Of a stretch of 64,000 nucleotides of DNA, positions 20,661 to 30,071 are shown piece after piece. The notes beneath the pieces were generated by a model that made no database searches, was not told the origin of the DNA, and saw nothing but the letters and a program-made list of their open reading frames with translations. This DNA is from Streptomyces tagetis (GTDB taxonomy: Bacteria; Actinomycetota; Actinomycetes; Streptomycetales; Streptomycetaceae): contig NZ_JAGPNL010000007.1 of assembly GCF_018069565.1 (NCBI RefSeq), forward strand, positions 124,001 through 188,000. Direction: 5' to 3'. The first letter of the stretch is position 1; every line of letters starts with the position of its first letter. Position numbers and translations under genes: made by a program.

Positions 20661-22301
20661 CTACTCAAGGAGGTTGCACACGTGAGGACCCAACTCGTCG
20701 CCAGCATGCGCCAGGTTGAACTCCGCGCGGGTTGCCAGCTCAAGGACCGGAGTATTCGAGACAAGGTAGGCGTGAGTAATTCGATCCAGAGCCGCACCGA
20801 CCAAGGGTGCAGCAACCCTCAGCGTTCCTGCTAGCGCGACGCCACCCGTTGAGCCACCATGCACCACCACGTTGCGAGCCCTGTAGAGGCCGCGTAGAGA
20901 TGACTCAAGGTAAAAATGCACTCGATTCAGTACCCCGGAAGGGTTGGCGAGCAACTCTTGCATTCTCTCGATAGCTGCAACATCACTACGTAGGCGCCAC
21001 CTTTTCTTCAAGGGGATGGCAACGTTTGACTCAATCAGCTTTGCCACATGCTCGGCCCGCTCCCGGTTGGTTCCCATGGCCTTTAGGTCGGCGGCAATGG
21101 TGTCACCTTGACGCTCCCGCACTTGGTGAGCAATTGCGGTAAGCTCTGCTCTGCTCCACGAGCAAGCCACCAGTTGAGCAGCGCGTGTGGCCGCAATAAC
21201 CTTGCCTGGCTCGGTGGGGTCCCGTGGCTCGGTTAGAAGAGACTCCAGTGCCGCCCAAGACCCCGAAAGCGCTGGCGCTAGACCGCCCGTATTGAGAGTG
21301 GCGGCCAATTCCAAGGCATCATCGATGAACTCTTCCCTGTCGCCTCCTGCCCGGTTTACTCCGCTACCAACAGCGTAGATCTGCTTTTCGGATGCCAGCG
21401 ACAATACGTGGGCCCCGCGAGTGGCGGAAGTTAGTGGCTGAGGGCCAGAAACACCCTTCACCCATACATCTGCGCAGGGGGCTACTGTCCCAGCGAGGCG
21501 GGCGAACTTTGATCGAGCTTTTACTCGGTCAACCAGGTCGCTAGCTATCTCAATGGCTCGCTCGAAGTCCCGAGCTTCCACGCGATAGATAAAACCGCCG
21601 ACCTCATCTGGATCCGTTACGTAGCTGCATTGCGATAGCCAGGAAGGGGCATTTTTCGTCATGACCCAATGGCTGAGCCCTTCCGTAAGCTCTTCAAACT
21701 TCGGAAGGGACTTGAAAGGGACGTAGATTTCCCAAATGCTGCTGCCCTGGTCAGCGAGGAGGCTGGCTTCGCGGATCACGTCATAAGCGGACAGGTTAGA
21801 GCGGCCATTCCGAATCCAGTGTTGAAGACCTGAGAAGCTATGCCCGTCATCGAGAAGATGGGACGCAACCGACCGAGCGACTAGTTCAGCTCTAGGCGGA
21901 GTTGCCTCCGCAGCCTTGTCTGCCCATCTTTCCAGGTAGCCGGGACGACAGCGGTCGATGAAGAGTCTAAGGCGTCTGCGATCTGCGCTAGCAATCGATA
22001 GGTCGCCTCGGAGTAGCTTCTGAAGCTCTTGCTTACGGATTTTATCTGCGATTGCTGCATCCTGCCCAAGCAGGCGTTCCAATGCATGCTTATGCCACTC
22101 GACGGTGGAATTGCCAAGGACTTTTCTTTCCATCCACTGGCCGGCCTCGTAAACTTCCTCTAGTGACAAAAAGGAGCCAATAGCCCAAAGTCTTCGGTGC
22201 CAAGGGGTCCAAGCGCTGGTGAAGTCGAACAGTCGGGTTGTGACGTGCCGGCTGTAGGCGGAGTTTGGGTCTTTGCCGTCAGGAATGGAGGCAGTGGTCA
22301 A
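20661..22301 (-). CDS. Unknown island protein with C-terminal HEPN-like motif
   Basis: 546 aa, TTG start at 22301 behind GGGGTG; the start is uncertain. The gene is markedly more A/T-rich than the chromosome. No enzymatic domain is recognised in the first 400 residues, which include a LEEVYEAGQWMERKVLG segment and many charged helices. Near the C-terminus, ARNVVVHGG contains R-x4-H (R476, H481) in a helical context, the signature of HEPN ribonuclease domains common in abortive-infection systems. A terminator-like hairpin lies in its leader. Assignment as a defence RNase is inference. Confidence 0.6.
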   Translation of the reverse strand: MTTASIPDGKDPNSAYSRHVTTRLFDFTSAWTPWHRRLWAIGSFLSLEEVYEAGQWMERKVLGNSTVEWHKHALERLLGQDAAIADKIRKQELQKLLRGDLSIASADRRRLRLFIDRCRPGYLERWADKAAEATPPRAELVARSVASHLLDDGHSFSGLQHWIRNGRSNLSAYDVIREASLLADQGSSIWEIYVPFKSLPKFEELTEGLSHWVMTKNAPSWLSQCSYVTDPDEVGGFIYRVEARDFERAIEIASDLVDRVKARSKFARLAGTVAPCADVWVKGVSGPQPLTSATRGAHVLSLASEKQIYAVGSGVNRAGGDREEFIDDALELAATLNTGGLAPALSGSWAALESLLTEPRDPTEPGKVIAATRAAQLVACSWSRAELTAIAHQVRERQGDTIAADLKAMGTNRERAEHVAKLIESNVAIPLKKRWRLRSDVAAIERMQELLANPSGVLNRVHFYLESSLRGLYRARNVVVHGGSTGGVALAGTLRVAAPLVGAALDRITHAYLVSNTPVLELATRAEFNLAHAGDELGPHVCNLLE

Positions 22302-22320
22302 GTGGTCACCCCAAACAAAG

Positions 22321-22347
22321 AGGGCGAGACCGTAAAGGTCTCGCCCT
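22321..22347 (-). terminator. Leader hairpin with T-tract ahead of the HEPN-like gene
   Basis: Perfect 11-bp arms AGGGCGAGACC / GGTCTCGCCCT with a 5-base loop, followed on the minus strand by CTTTGTTT. It lies 20 bp before the TTG start of the gene at 20661-22301, where it could attenuate that gene. Confidence 0.6.
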
Positions 22348-22642
22348 CTGGAGGCATACGCCTCGGGTTAGTATGTGAGGCTGCCCTGTGAGGGGCAACA
22401 CCTAAACGGTACCAAGCACGAACCGGGTTGCGCAACACCGATTGGGCACTGATTGGTGTCGAGTGTTGGCTGTCAGTGACGACCTGCTGCCCCTGGGCCG
22501 TGTTTGCGTGGTGTGTATCCCTGGTGTCACCACAGTGGGTACGGTAGGTTCCCCACGTAAATAGCTCACATGTTCGGTTCATGTCGGCACGCGAGAGGGG
22601 TCCCTTGGTTCAGTTTCATGCACGGATTACTTGGTTAAGGTG

Positions 22643-22648
22643 TATAGT
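22643..22648 (+). promoter_or_regulatory. -10 element of a probably leaderless promoter
   Basis: TATAGT ends eight bases before the ATG at 22657, so transcription would begin at or next to the start codon. No ribosome site precedes the ATG. No good -35 was found at standard spacing. Confidence 0.45.
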
Positions 22649-22656
22649 CCCGTGGC

Positions 22657-23466
22657 ATGAGCGAGCAGCAGGATGCGCTTGAAGACCTTGGGTCCAGTGG
22701 TGTGCTCTCCGCCCTGGCCTGGGCCGGTACGTCGGCTTACAGGCGCACGATGGAGGACTACGACCCCGACACGGGGCATGATCAGGGTTGGGTCGGAACG
22801 ACTGCCCACAGGCTCTTCTGTGACCGTCTGCACAGGGTGTTCTCCACGGGCAAGTACGCCGTGGATGCCCCCGAGGCTGCTGGCGCGGGTCTGGACGCCG
22901 TAGCGGCCGGCTTGTTCCCTGGCGAGCACCGCAAGATGCCGATCATCACTCCGGGCGTCGTCACGTGGTCGGATCTCAACCAGTCGCCAGGGTGGCGGTG
23001 CGGGAGGTGGCGCATCCTCCTTGCCTCGTTCGTCTATGGGGAGAGCAATCGCATCCCTTGGCCCCGGAAGAGCCCCACCAAGCAGCGCGTTGCGTCCCAG
23101 GGCAAGCCTGATGGGTATGTCGACCCACACCCCATGCTTCCGTTCGGCGATGAGTTTGCCCCGTCCCTTGCATCCATAGCCCAGGCAATGAGTGAGGAAG
23201 GGGAGGATCTGGACCTTACGTCGCTCATTGCCGCCCATAGTGTGGAACTTGAGGTGGGTATCCGAGAACTTTACCTAGGACGCTCTCGTTTGAACCGTGG
23301 AAGAGGGGAAGCCTGGTACTGGAAGCATGATCTACTTGCTACCGACTTCGGAACTCCCGGTACGGGAACGATTCCGGCTTCTCCCGGCCCCCGTCCCGGA
23401 ACGCCCGGCGTGCAGGATGCCCCTGTTCGTCTCCGTCGCGAGGTGCGGGAGGGGAACGACAAGTAA
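22657..23466 (+). CDS. Unknown protein upstream of the ImmA/IrrE gene
   Basis: 269 aa. The N-terminal 150 residues look globular (a helical GVLSALAWAGTSAYRRTMEDY segment, then WSDLNQSPGWRCGRWRILLASFVYGE); the last 40 are Pro/Gly-rich. No family recognised. It ends 12 bp before an XRE-ImmA/IrrE gene on the same strand, and GC content is lowered in both, so they probably form an operon within the island. Confidence 0.6.
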   Translation: MSEQQDALEDLGSSGVLSALAWAGTSAYRRTMEDYDPDTGHDQGWVGTTAHRLFCDRLHRVFSTGKYAVDAPEAAGAGLDAVAAGLFPGEHRKMPIITPGVVTWSDLNQSPGWRCGRWRILLASFVYGESNRIPWPRKSPTKQRVASQGKPDGYVDPHPMLPFGDEFAPSLASIAQAMSEEGEDLDLTSLIAAHSVELEVGIRELYLGRSRLNRGRGEAWYWKHDLLATDFGTPGTGTIPASPGPRPGTPGVQDAPVRLRREVREGNDK

Positions 23467-23478
23467 TGAAACGAGTGG

Positions 23479-24663
23479 ATGGTCATGGAGTCCTTGCGCC
23501 GCACCGAAGTGCAGGTGGGTGACGCCTCTCGCCTCTTTGACGGACAACGCTTGACGCTGGCACGGCAGTTGGTCGGTCTTCGGAAGAACGCACTTGCGGC
23601 GAAAATCGACAAAAGCGCAACTGCCGTCGCTGCGTATGAAAACAACACGAAGCGACCTGCCCCGGCAACGGTTGCTCAGTTGTGCCTAACGCTTGGTGTG
23701 GAGCCGAGTTTCTTTCTGCCTGGCCCCCATCAGCCTGCTGTCAGCAACACAATTCCTCATTTCCGGTCCCTGCGTTCCACAACGCAGCTAGCGCGTGATC
23801 AAGCCTTCGCCTATGGGATGATCGCCGGGGATGTCGGCGCCGCTCTTGAGCGACATGTCGAGTTCCCTGAGTCGAACATCCCAAGGCTGAGCGTTGACAT
23901 AGATGACGAAGCCAGTGCCCTGCCTGAAGAGGCGGCCCGACTGCTGCGCAAGGACTGGGATATCAAGGTCGGCCCAGTCGGCCACCTCGTTCGACTCGCG
24001 GAGAATAACGGTGTCGTGGTCGTCTTCAGCCCCGCGCAGACCGCAGCAGTCGACGCCTACTCATTTGATGACGGATATAGGCCGACAATAGTATTGAATC
24101 CTGCCAAGGAAGATTACTATCGCCAGCGGTTTGACGTGGCTCACGAACTTGGGCACCTGGTTATGCACGTAGATGCCGAACCGGGGGGGAGGATTGTAGA
24201 GAATCAGGCTCACCGATTCGCTGCCGAACTCTTGCTGCCAGAAGATGAGTTGAGAGATGTTCTGCCCAACAAGGCGGATTGGAGAGTCCTCGCGACCTTG
24301 AAGGAAACGTACGGTGTCAGCCTACAAGCGTTGCTTTATCGTTCCAGGGCGCTCGGTGTCATGAGTGACGTAACCTACCGCAATGCGATCGCCTACTTGT
24401 CGTCGAAGGGTTGGCGGAGGCGTGAGCCTGGCGAGATGCCGGCCGTGGAACAACCGTCTTTGTATCCGCGAGCCGTGGAAATTCTCTCCGGTGTCGGAAT
24501 GAGTGAAATGTCCTTGGCTAGAGAGGCCCGAGTGACGCCGGGGCTTTTTCGGACTGTCACGGCTAGAGTCCCAGTGCGTGAAGAGCTATTCCTTGCGGCT
24601 AAGCCAATGGGAAATCAAGATCACCTGGATCCAGGTGTGATTCCACTGTTTCAGGAAAAATAG
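23479..24663 (+). CDS. XRE regulator fused to ImmA/IrrE metallopeptidase
   Basis: 394 aa. About residues 22-75 form a helix-turn-helix (LTLARQLVGLRKNALAAKID, then SATAVAAYENNTKRPAP). About 170-270 is an ImmA/IrrE zinc peptidase with HELGHLVMH (HExxH) and a following AHRFAAELLLPEDEL segment that supplies the third ligand. Such proteins (ImmA of ICEBs1, IrrE/DdrO systems) cleave a partner repressor and so trigger induction or stress responses. The natural target here would be a repressor of this island, but none is obvious; the upstream gene may be the substrate or effector. Confidence 0.88.
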   Translation: MVMESLRRTEVQVGDASRLFDGQRLTLARQLVGLRKNALAAKIDKSATAVAAYENNTKRPAPATVAQLCLTLGVEPSFFLPGPHQPAVSNTIPHFRSLRSTTQLARDQAFAYGMIAGDVGAALERHVEFPESNIPRLSVDIDDEASALPEEAARLLRKDWDIKVGPVGHLVRLAENNGVVVVFSPAQTAAVDAYSFDDGYRPTIVLNPAKEDYYRQRFDVAHELGHLVMHVDAEPGGRIVENQAHRFAAELLLPEDELRDVLPNKADWRVLATLKETYGVSLQALLYRSRALGVMSDVTYRNAIAYLSSKGWRRREPGEMPAVEQPSLYPRAVEILSGVGMSEMSLAREARVTPGLFRTVTARVPVREELFLAAKPMGNQDHLDPGVIPLFQEK

Positions 24664-25191
24664 TAGACCAGGGTTAGAATCCCCGGGCTATGCAACGTCG
24701 ACAGCGTGGAGAATAAGTTGACGGCCCTTATGTGGAGGCTGTCTGGCCGAACTGCGTCTCCAGTTCGCCTGTGCGCTCCACGGCCACGCTGTACGAACAG
24801 GGTGGGCCGTCGCCGTTGGGCTCTCTGCTGTGGGCCTCACCGGTCCGCCCGGCGCCACGCCGTGCCCGAGGTGGCGCGGTCGACGAGCACAGCATCGTCG
24901 TGCTTCTTGCCAAGGCGGCCCCGTTGCAGGACCGCGGAAAACATAACGGGGGGGCCGGAGGCACGGTTGGCTTCCAGCGCCTGGGCCGGTAAGAGAACCG
25001 CTCGCCGGCCAGGTGGCGGGCAAACGGTCCCGCAATCCTCATCGAGTAGGCTGTTGCCACCCTCGGGTCCTGTTGGCTCCCTCGTAAGCTCCGATGTTCG
25101 ATGACCCACATCGGGAGCCTCGTTCAGGCTATCCGCGGTCTATATCTGACCATCTCAGGCTGAGGGGCGAGCGTATGAATGGGGCAGGTTC
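24664..25191. other. 528-bp gap without a supportable gene
   Basis: Short frames are open on both strands, but none has a ribosome site, domain or consistent codon use. GC is high again between 24740 and 25060, unlike its A/T-richer neighbours, suggesting a remnant of a degraded gene at a junction between two acquired blocks. Confidence 0.5.
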
Positions 25192-27960
25192 CTAACTTTC
25201 TTCTTGGTCATATTCTCTTAGCACGGCGATCATGTGGCGAATCTTCTGGACGGCATCGTCAGGCAATGGGTCAGGGTTGAAATGCATGAGATCGTTCCTG
25301 ATCCCTCGTATCTGGTCGAGGCGTGCGATGAATACCTTTCGCTCCAGCGGCCAACCGAGCTTCTCCCACGCGTCCTTGTTCTCTAGAGTGCGCTGATAAT
25401 CTCCGATCGACAAGTCATCGAATTCCTTGATGCTCCGGTCGCCTTCCGGATCGCATAGGGCCTGGATCTCGCGGAGCTCGATAGAAGAGGAAAGTATCCG
25501 GCGCAGCCGTCGATCGAATTCCCCGATTAGGAGGAACGGGGTAGCCATGGCTCCGTAAGCGGATGCCACGTCGCTCGCAGTTACTATCCCTGCGATGGCA
25601 TTGGTCTGGTCTCGGACGAGCACGAATTCGGACTCTGTGAGGGCTGGAAGAATGTCAATCAGATCTTGATTGTATAGGACGTCCCTGGCGGGGATGATGG
25701 CCCGAGAGAAAGGGGCTTTCTGATTAGCGTGCCGTGCGCGGGCGATCGACTTCCAGGTGACAGCCCCGTGGAGGGTGCGTCCTGATAGAACCGGGAGTTG
25801 CGAGTAGTCGTTGAGCATCATCTGGGTGATGGCTTCATCGAACGTCGCATGCGGGGAGACAGAGGTGACGCCACCAAGAGCAGAGGGCAACATGCCCACG
25901 GTCGGACCGGCCACAGGCGCATCCTCATCTGTGTCTGCTGTCGGTGATTCGTCAACCGATAGAGTATGGTGAGATTTTTCTGTTGCTTCGGTATGTTGGA
26001 CTGCGCTAATCAATTGCACCGTGGTGAAGGCGGGCACGCTATCAAAGTTGGGTGATGTGACCAAGCTGTGGTTTGCCAATTCAGCGACTATCTTGTCGCT
26101 GGTGATGGAGCTACGTCGCTGAACCCCCCACCATTCGAGTAGCTCCGTCACGGTTAGAGTCACCGGCGTTCCGTTCGCTGCCTGCTCTCTGGCATGCTTT
26201 AGTTCTTCGTGGCGTTGAGCGGCGAGCGTAACGTCAGCGATGCTAGGGCTAGTAATGCCTGTGGTCGGGGTTTCTAGGAATCTCTGGCGCAGCCGGTCAA
26301 GTGCTGTGCCGTCTTCCAGGATCCACGTCTGCCAACCGTCAAAGGAGCCTTCGCCGGCCGCTGCTGCCGCGGCCTGAGAGGGAGACCACAACCGCTGGCC
26401 ATCAGCTAGTTCGAGCTGTCCCGCAGCTGTCACTGTTGCGGTGTGGCTTACCCCCGCACACTCAAAGGTCAGCCGTGTGCTTTCCGCGAGTAGACCCGCA
26501 TCGACAAGATTGGCCAGCGTTACGCGTCTGCCGGTCATCAAGTACCGAGGCCGTTCGGCGTATCGGCTCAGGCTCAGGTCGTAGCCCTGCGCGGCGATAT
26601 CTGCTTTGGGGACACAGAAGCTCTGTTCTGCTCGCGTTCGGTTACGCTCCGTGTTGTTGCGGTTGAACCAGCGGTTCAGGACATCCGGCAAGTTGTTGTG
26701 GGCGTGCTCGTCGTCTGACAGGGGGCCACCCGAGGGGCGAGCGCCAAGGCGACCCTCGGGCAGGAGGGGGGTTCGCTTGTCGTCCAGGCTGAGGCCGTCG
26801 GCTAGGACTTGGTAGAACCAGACGTGGTCCGTACCGCCCGTGTCCGTGCGGGTGAAGAAGAGGATGGCGGTGGAGACTCCGGCGTACGGCTTGAAAACAC
26901 CGCTCGGGAGCTTCACCACCGCGTCCAGCTTGTGGTCCTCGACTAGCATCCGACGCAGTTCCTTATGCGCCTTTGTGGAGCCAAATAGGACGCCATCTGG
27001 CACAATGACCGCCGCTCGTCCACCGATCTTCAGCAAGCGCAGGAAGAGTGCCAGGAAGAGCAGTTCCGTCTTCTTGGTCTTGACGACCTGGACGAGGTCT
27101 GCGGCTGTGAATTCGTAATCGAGGCTGCCAGCGAACGGCGGGTTCGACAGGATGAGGGAATACTTACCGGCTTCGCCCGCCAGGTTCTCCGCGAGCGAGT
27201 CCTGGCGGCGAATGTCCGGTTTCTTGACGCCGTGGAGAAGCATGTTCATCGACCCGATGCGGAGCATCGTCGAGTCGAAGTCGAAGCCGTGGAACATGTT
27301 CTCGTTGAAGTGCTTGCGCTGCTTGGTTTCCAGAAGGACGTCGCCGTGCTCGCGTTTCACGTAGGCAGCCGTCTGGGCAAGGAAGCCCGCTGTGCCGCAT
27401 GCGGGGTCGCAGACCTCGTCGCTCGGGCGAGGCTCGGTCATCTCGACCATCAGGTCGATGATGTGGCGGGGTGTGCGGAACTGGCCATTCTGGCCAGCGG
27501 TGGCTACCTTCGCCAGCAGGTACTCGTAGATGTCGCTCCGGGGGTCGCTCTTCTCGATGGTGATGTCGTCGAGGAGGTCGACGACCTTCGCCAGGAGGTT
27601 CGCGGTCGGAATGGTGAAGCGGGCGTCCTTCACGTGATGCGAGAACGTCGACTCGTCGCCGCCCATCCGGCGCAGGTAGGGGAACACGCCCTCGGAGACG
27701 AGGGTGTACATGACCTCGGGTTGCTTGGCCTTGAAGTTGTGCCAACGCAGATCCTGTTGGCCTTCAGAGAAGAGCGGGGCAGGGTCAGGGTTTCCCGTGC
27801 GTTGGGCCTGGTTGTCTTTGAGGATTTGGATTTCGTCCAGCCACCTGATGAAGAGCAGGTACGTAATCTGCTCCATCACCTCCAGAGGGTTCGAGATCCC
27901 ACCGGACCAGAACGCGTCCCAGACGCGGTCTACCTTGCTCTTCAGGTCACCCGTGTTCAC
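25192..27960 (-). CDS. Orphan type I-like adenine methyltransferase fused to RAMA, wHTH, CBS pair and HEPN-like domains
   Basis: 922 aa. Residues 1-150 are the HsdM N-terminal helical domain; 150-475 the N6-adenine methylase with motif I (DPACGTAGF, 185-193) and catalytic NPPF (273-276). About 478-562 matches the RAMA modified-DNA reader pattern (LVDAGLL, then RLWSPSQAA and DGWQTW). About 600-650 looks like a winged helix. About 690-805 is a pair of CBS modules (sensors of adenine nucleotides). The last 115 residues contain RGIRNDLMHF, an R-x4-H HEPN-like motif (888-893). No hsdS or hsdR is adjacent. The architecture suggests a protein that modifies, reads and acts on DNA status or RNA by itself; this is inference. 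Confidence 0.85.
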   Translation of the reverse strand: MNTGDLKSKVDRVWDAFWSGGISNPLEVMEQITYLLFIRWLDEIQILKDNQAQRTGNPDPAPLFSEGQQDLRWHNFKAKQPEVMYTLVSEGVFPYLRRMGGDESTFSHHVKDARFTIPTANLLAKVVDLLDDITIEKSDPRSDIYEYLLAKVATAGQNGQFRTPRHIIDLMVEMTEPRPSDEVCDPACGTAGFLAQTAAYVKREHGDVLLETKQRKHFNENMFHGFDFDSTMLRIGSMNMLLHGVKKPDIRRQDSLAENLAGEAGKYSLILSNPPFAGSLDYEFTAADLVQVVKTKKTELLFLALFLRLLKIGGRAAVIVPDGVLFGSTKAHKELRRMLVEDHKLDAVVKLPSGVFKPYAGVSTAILFFTRTDTGGTDHVWFYQVLADGLSLDDKRTPLLPEGRLGARPSGGPLSDDEHAHNNLPDVLNRWFNRNNTERNRTRAEQSFCVPKADIAAQGYDLSLSRYAERPRYLMTGRRVTLANLVDAGLLAESTRLTFECAGVSHTATVTAAGQLELADGQRLWSPSQAAAAAAGEGSFDGWQTWILEDGTALDRLRQRFLETPTTGITSPSIADVTLAAQRHEELKHAREQAANGTPVTLTVTELLEWWGVQRRSSITSDKIVAELANHSLVTSPNFDSVPAFTTVQLISAVQHTEATEKSHHTLSVDESPTADTDEDAPVAGPTVGMLPSALGGVTSVSPHATFDEAITQMMLNDYSQLPVLSGRTLHGAVTWKSIARARHANQKAPFSRAIIPARDVLYNQDLIDILPALTESEFVLVRDQTNAIAGIVTASDVASAYGAMATPFLLIGEFDRRLRRILSSSIELREIQALCDPEGDRSIKEFDDLSIGDYQRTLENKDAWEKLGWPLERKVFIARLDQIRGIRNDLMHFNPDPLPDDAVQKIRHMIAVLREYDQEES

Positions 27961-28126
27961 CCTGTGAGCTTACCGAGACCTCCCCAACCTGGTGGACTGA
28001 TGGGGTAGTTGACTATGCGTCGAAATCGTTCCGTGGCTGACCTACCGTGCCGTAGGTGGCCCAGCTCCTCGGCTCTACGGAACCTTGTTTGGCGGTCCGA
28101 GTGGGGGGATCGCCGTACGCATCCGG

Positions 28127-28666
28127 TCAGCGGATGGTGCGGATCATCACGGTGAGGACCGGCGAGGCCGGTGACGGCTGGCTCTGTCCGATGTCCTCGT
28201 ACCCCCACGACTCGTAGAGCGAGTGGACCTTTCCGTCCCCGGCGGCCGGGTTGACCATGAGCGTGACATACGGCTCATCGCGTGTGGCGAGGAGGGCGTC
28301 GTGGATGCGGCGGGCGGTGCCGGTCTTGCGCCAGGTCGGTCGGACGCCAATTTCCTTCAGGGCCACGGCCGGACGCTTGGTGTACGTCTCCGCCGGTGTG
28401 GGGCTGGTGCGCTGCCAGTAGCGGTCGCCGTGCTCGATGGTGTTGCCGTAGGCGTAGCCGACCGGATGCCCGTCCGCATACGCGAGGACGGCCGTGAAAC
28501 CCGGCTCACTCCCGTGCCGGTCTAGGCGCTCGCCGAACGCGGTGACTGCGTAGTTCGGCAGGTGGAGGAGCGGGGCGCGCACGTCGGCGTACACGTCGAG
28601 GAGGTCGCCGCGGGCTGTGTCGAGGGTGGTGAAGGTGCGCAGTTCGATGGCGGGCGCCGTGGTCAT
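28127..28666 (-). CDS. GNAT-family N-acetyltransferase
   Basis: 179 aa from ATG 28666, overlapping the stop of the upstream regulator gene as ATGA. GNAT features include FTAVLAYADGHPVGYAYG (beta-4 region) and the acetyl-CoA segment IGVRPTWRKTGTARRIHDALL, where R-x-x-G-x-A/R forms the pyrophosphate loop. Substrate unknown. Being coupled to a regulator and close to the lanthipeptide genes, it could be a self-protection or tailoring enzyme, but similar stand-alone pairs are common in Streptomyces. Confidence 0.85.
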   Translation of the reverse strand: MTTAPAIELRTFTTLDTARGDLLDVYADVRAPLLHLPNYAVTAFGERLDRHGSEPGFTAVLAYADGHPVGYAYGNTIEHGDRYWQRTSPTPAETYTKRPAVALKEIGVRPTWRKTGTARRIHDALLATRDEPYVTLMVNPAAGDGKVHSLYESWGYEDIGQSQPSPASPVLTVMIRTIR

Positions 28667-29946
28667 GCGGCCATCCTCCAGGTGGCGGTGTGCTCGGTCC
28701 AGGTCTGGACGGTGGTGCTTCCGGGTGCGGTGGCGCGCAGTGCGGCCCCGAACTCCTGGAGCATGCGCGTGACCCGGGCGTGCTGGGTGGCGGCTTCGGC
28801 GGGGACCTTCATCGCGGTGGCCGTGGCGGCGTCGGGGGCGCCCTGTGCCAGCTGGGCGTGTGCGAGCCGGGTGGTGGTGATGGCCCGGGACCGGATCATG
28901 TGGGGTCGGAGGGCGGACAGGCAGCGGTGAGCGTGGTACTCGGCGGTGGAGTAGTCGCCGAGGGCCAGGTGTGCGGAGAGGGCCAGGGAGTCCAGCTCGG
29001 CCTGGTCGTAAAAGGCGAGCATCCACACCGGGCGGTAGTCGGCGGGGTTGGCGCGCAGCATGGCGTCCTGGGCCTGCTCGAAGGCGCGGCGGGTGCCGGT
29101 GCGGTCCTGGGCCGCGCCGTGGATGGCGCCCTGGCGGGCCAGGCCGAGGGAGGCGAACAGCGGGTCTCGGCGGGTGAGGTGGAGGTTGCGGGCGACGTCG
29201 TTGGCGGCGGACGCGTCGGCGGGGCGGCCCATGTGGCGGTACATGGTGCCCGCGTGGCTCCAGATGCGGAACTTGATCGCCTGGTCGCCGGACATCTCGG
29301 CGAGGGCCTGGGCCTCGCGCATGTGCGCCTTGGCAACGTCGTAGCGCCGGCCGTCGATGGCAGCCCACATCGCGGAGGAGCGGAAGGCAGCTGCTGAGGC
29401 GTAGAGGTTGCTTCGTACGCGCTGGGTGGCGCCGCCTGCGTTCTGGAGGTTGAGCGCCTCGTCGGCGAGAGCGGCGGCCCGCTGCTCGATGCCGAGCTGA
29501 CCGCCGTGGCGGTGGTCGCTGGCGATGATCTCGGCGAAGCGCTTGTTGAGGCGGTTGACGTCGCTCATGCCGATACGGCGCGGCGATGCGGTGCCGGGTG
29601 CGGCTGCCGCGGCGGCAGCCGCCGCGATGCTGCCGACAAGGGTGCGGCGCTTCATGTCGGGGTCCTCCTGCTGCGGTGGGGCCGGGGTGGACGTAGGCCG
29701 GCTCCGTGGCACGAACCCTAAAGCGACGGCGGGTAGTCCGGTGACGTCCTCAAGTGCCTTGCGGGCGGCTGACTTTGGCCACGTGACCCGCCCCGCTTTC
29801 CATGCCCGGACCGATGAGCCGTCGAGTCCACCAGGGCGCCCGGTCAACCGTTCAATAGCCCTGTTCACGGCCTCGGCGAGGCTGTTGGAGCTGTAGCCGT
29901 GTTCGGCCATCCACGCCTCAAGAACGGTGTTGCGGGTGGTGTCCAT
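28663..29946 (-). CDS. XRE-like regulator with TPR sensor domain
   Basis: 427 aa. The N-terminus (about 1-75) is a divergent helix-turn-helix (YSSNSLAEAVNRAIERLTGR, then SSVRAWKAGRVTWP). A short Ala-rich hydrophobic segment at about 104-117 after KRRTLVG resembles a twin-Arg-like or linker sequence, frequently seen in this family. The remaining 300 residues are helical TPR-type repeats. Such proteins often adjoin natural-product or acetyltransferase genes in Streptomyces. It is divergent from the ATPase gene at 30186 and probably controls this block. Confidence 0.75.
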   Translation of the reverse strand: MDTTRNTVLEAWMAEHGYSSNSLAEAVNRAIERLTGRPGGLDGSSVRAWKAGRVTWPKSAARKALEDVTGLPAVALGFVPRSRPTSTPAPPQQEDPDMKRRTLVGSIAAAAAAAAAPGTASPRRIGMSDVNRLNKRFAEIIASDHRHGGQLGIEQRAAALADEALNLQNAGGATQRVRSNLYASAAAFRSSAMWAAIDGRRYDVAKAHMREAQALAEMSGDQAIKFRIWSHAGTMYRHMGRPADASAANDVARNLHLTRRDPLFASLGLARQGAIHGAAQDRTGTRRAFEQAQDAMLRANPADYRPVWMLAFYDQAELDSLALSAHLALGDYSTAEYHAHRCLSALRPHMIRSRAITTTRLAHAQLAQGAPDAATATAMKVPAEAATQHARVTRMLQEFGAALRATAPGSTTVQTWTEHTATWRMAA

Positions 29947-30071
29947 GCGGGCACGGTAGCCCGCACGATCCCCGCCCGCCAGGTAAAGGGGGAGTCAAAA
30001 CGCCCTAGGTCGGTCCGTCGGCTGACCACCTGAACGTCCTAACCAACCAGCTGGGAAAGGGAGTTGTCTGG

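Noticed and set aside
24688-25111. Several overlapping frames between the ImmA/IrrE and methylase genes
   Set aside because: No frame has a ribosome site or recognisable domain; frames compete on both strands. Described as a gap instead.
25192-27960. Complete type I restriction system
   Set aside because: Only the methylase-like subunit is present; no hsdS or hsdR frame is found within the island or its flanks.
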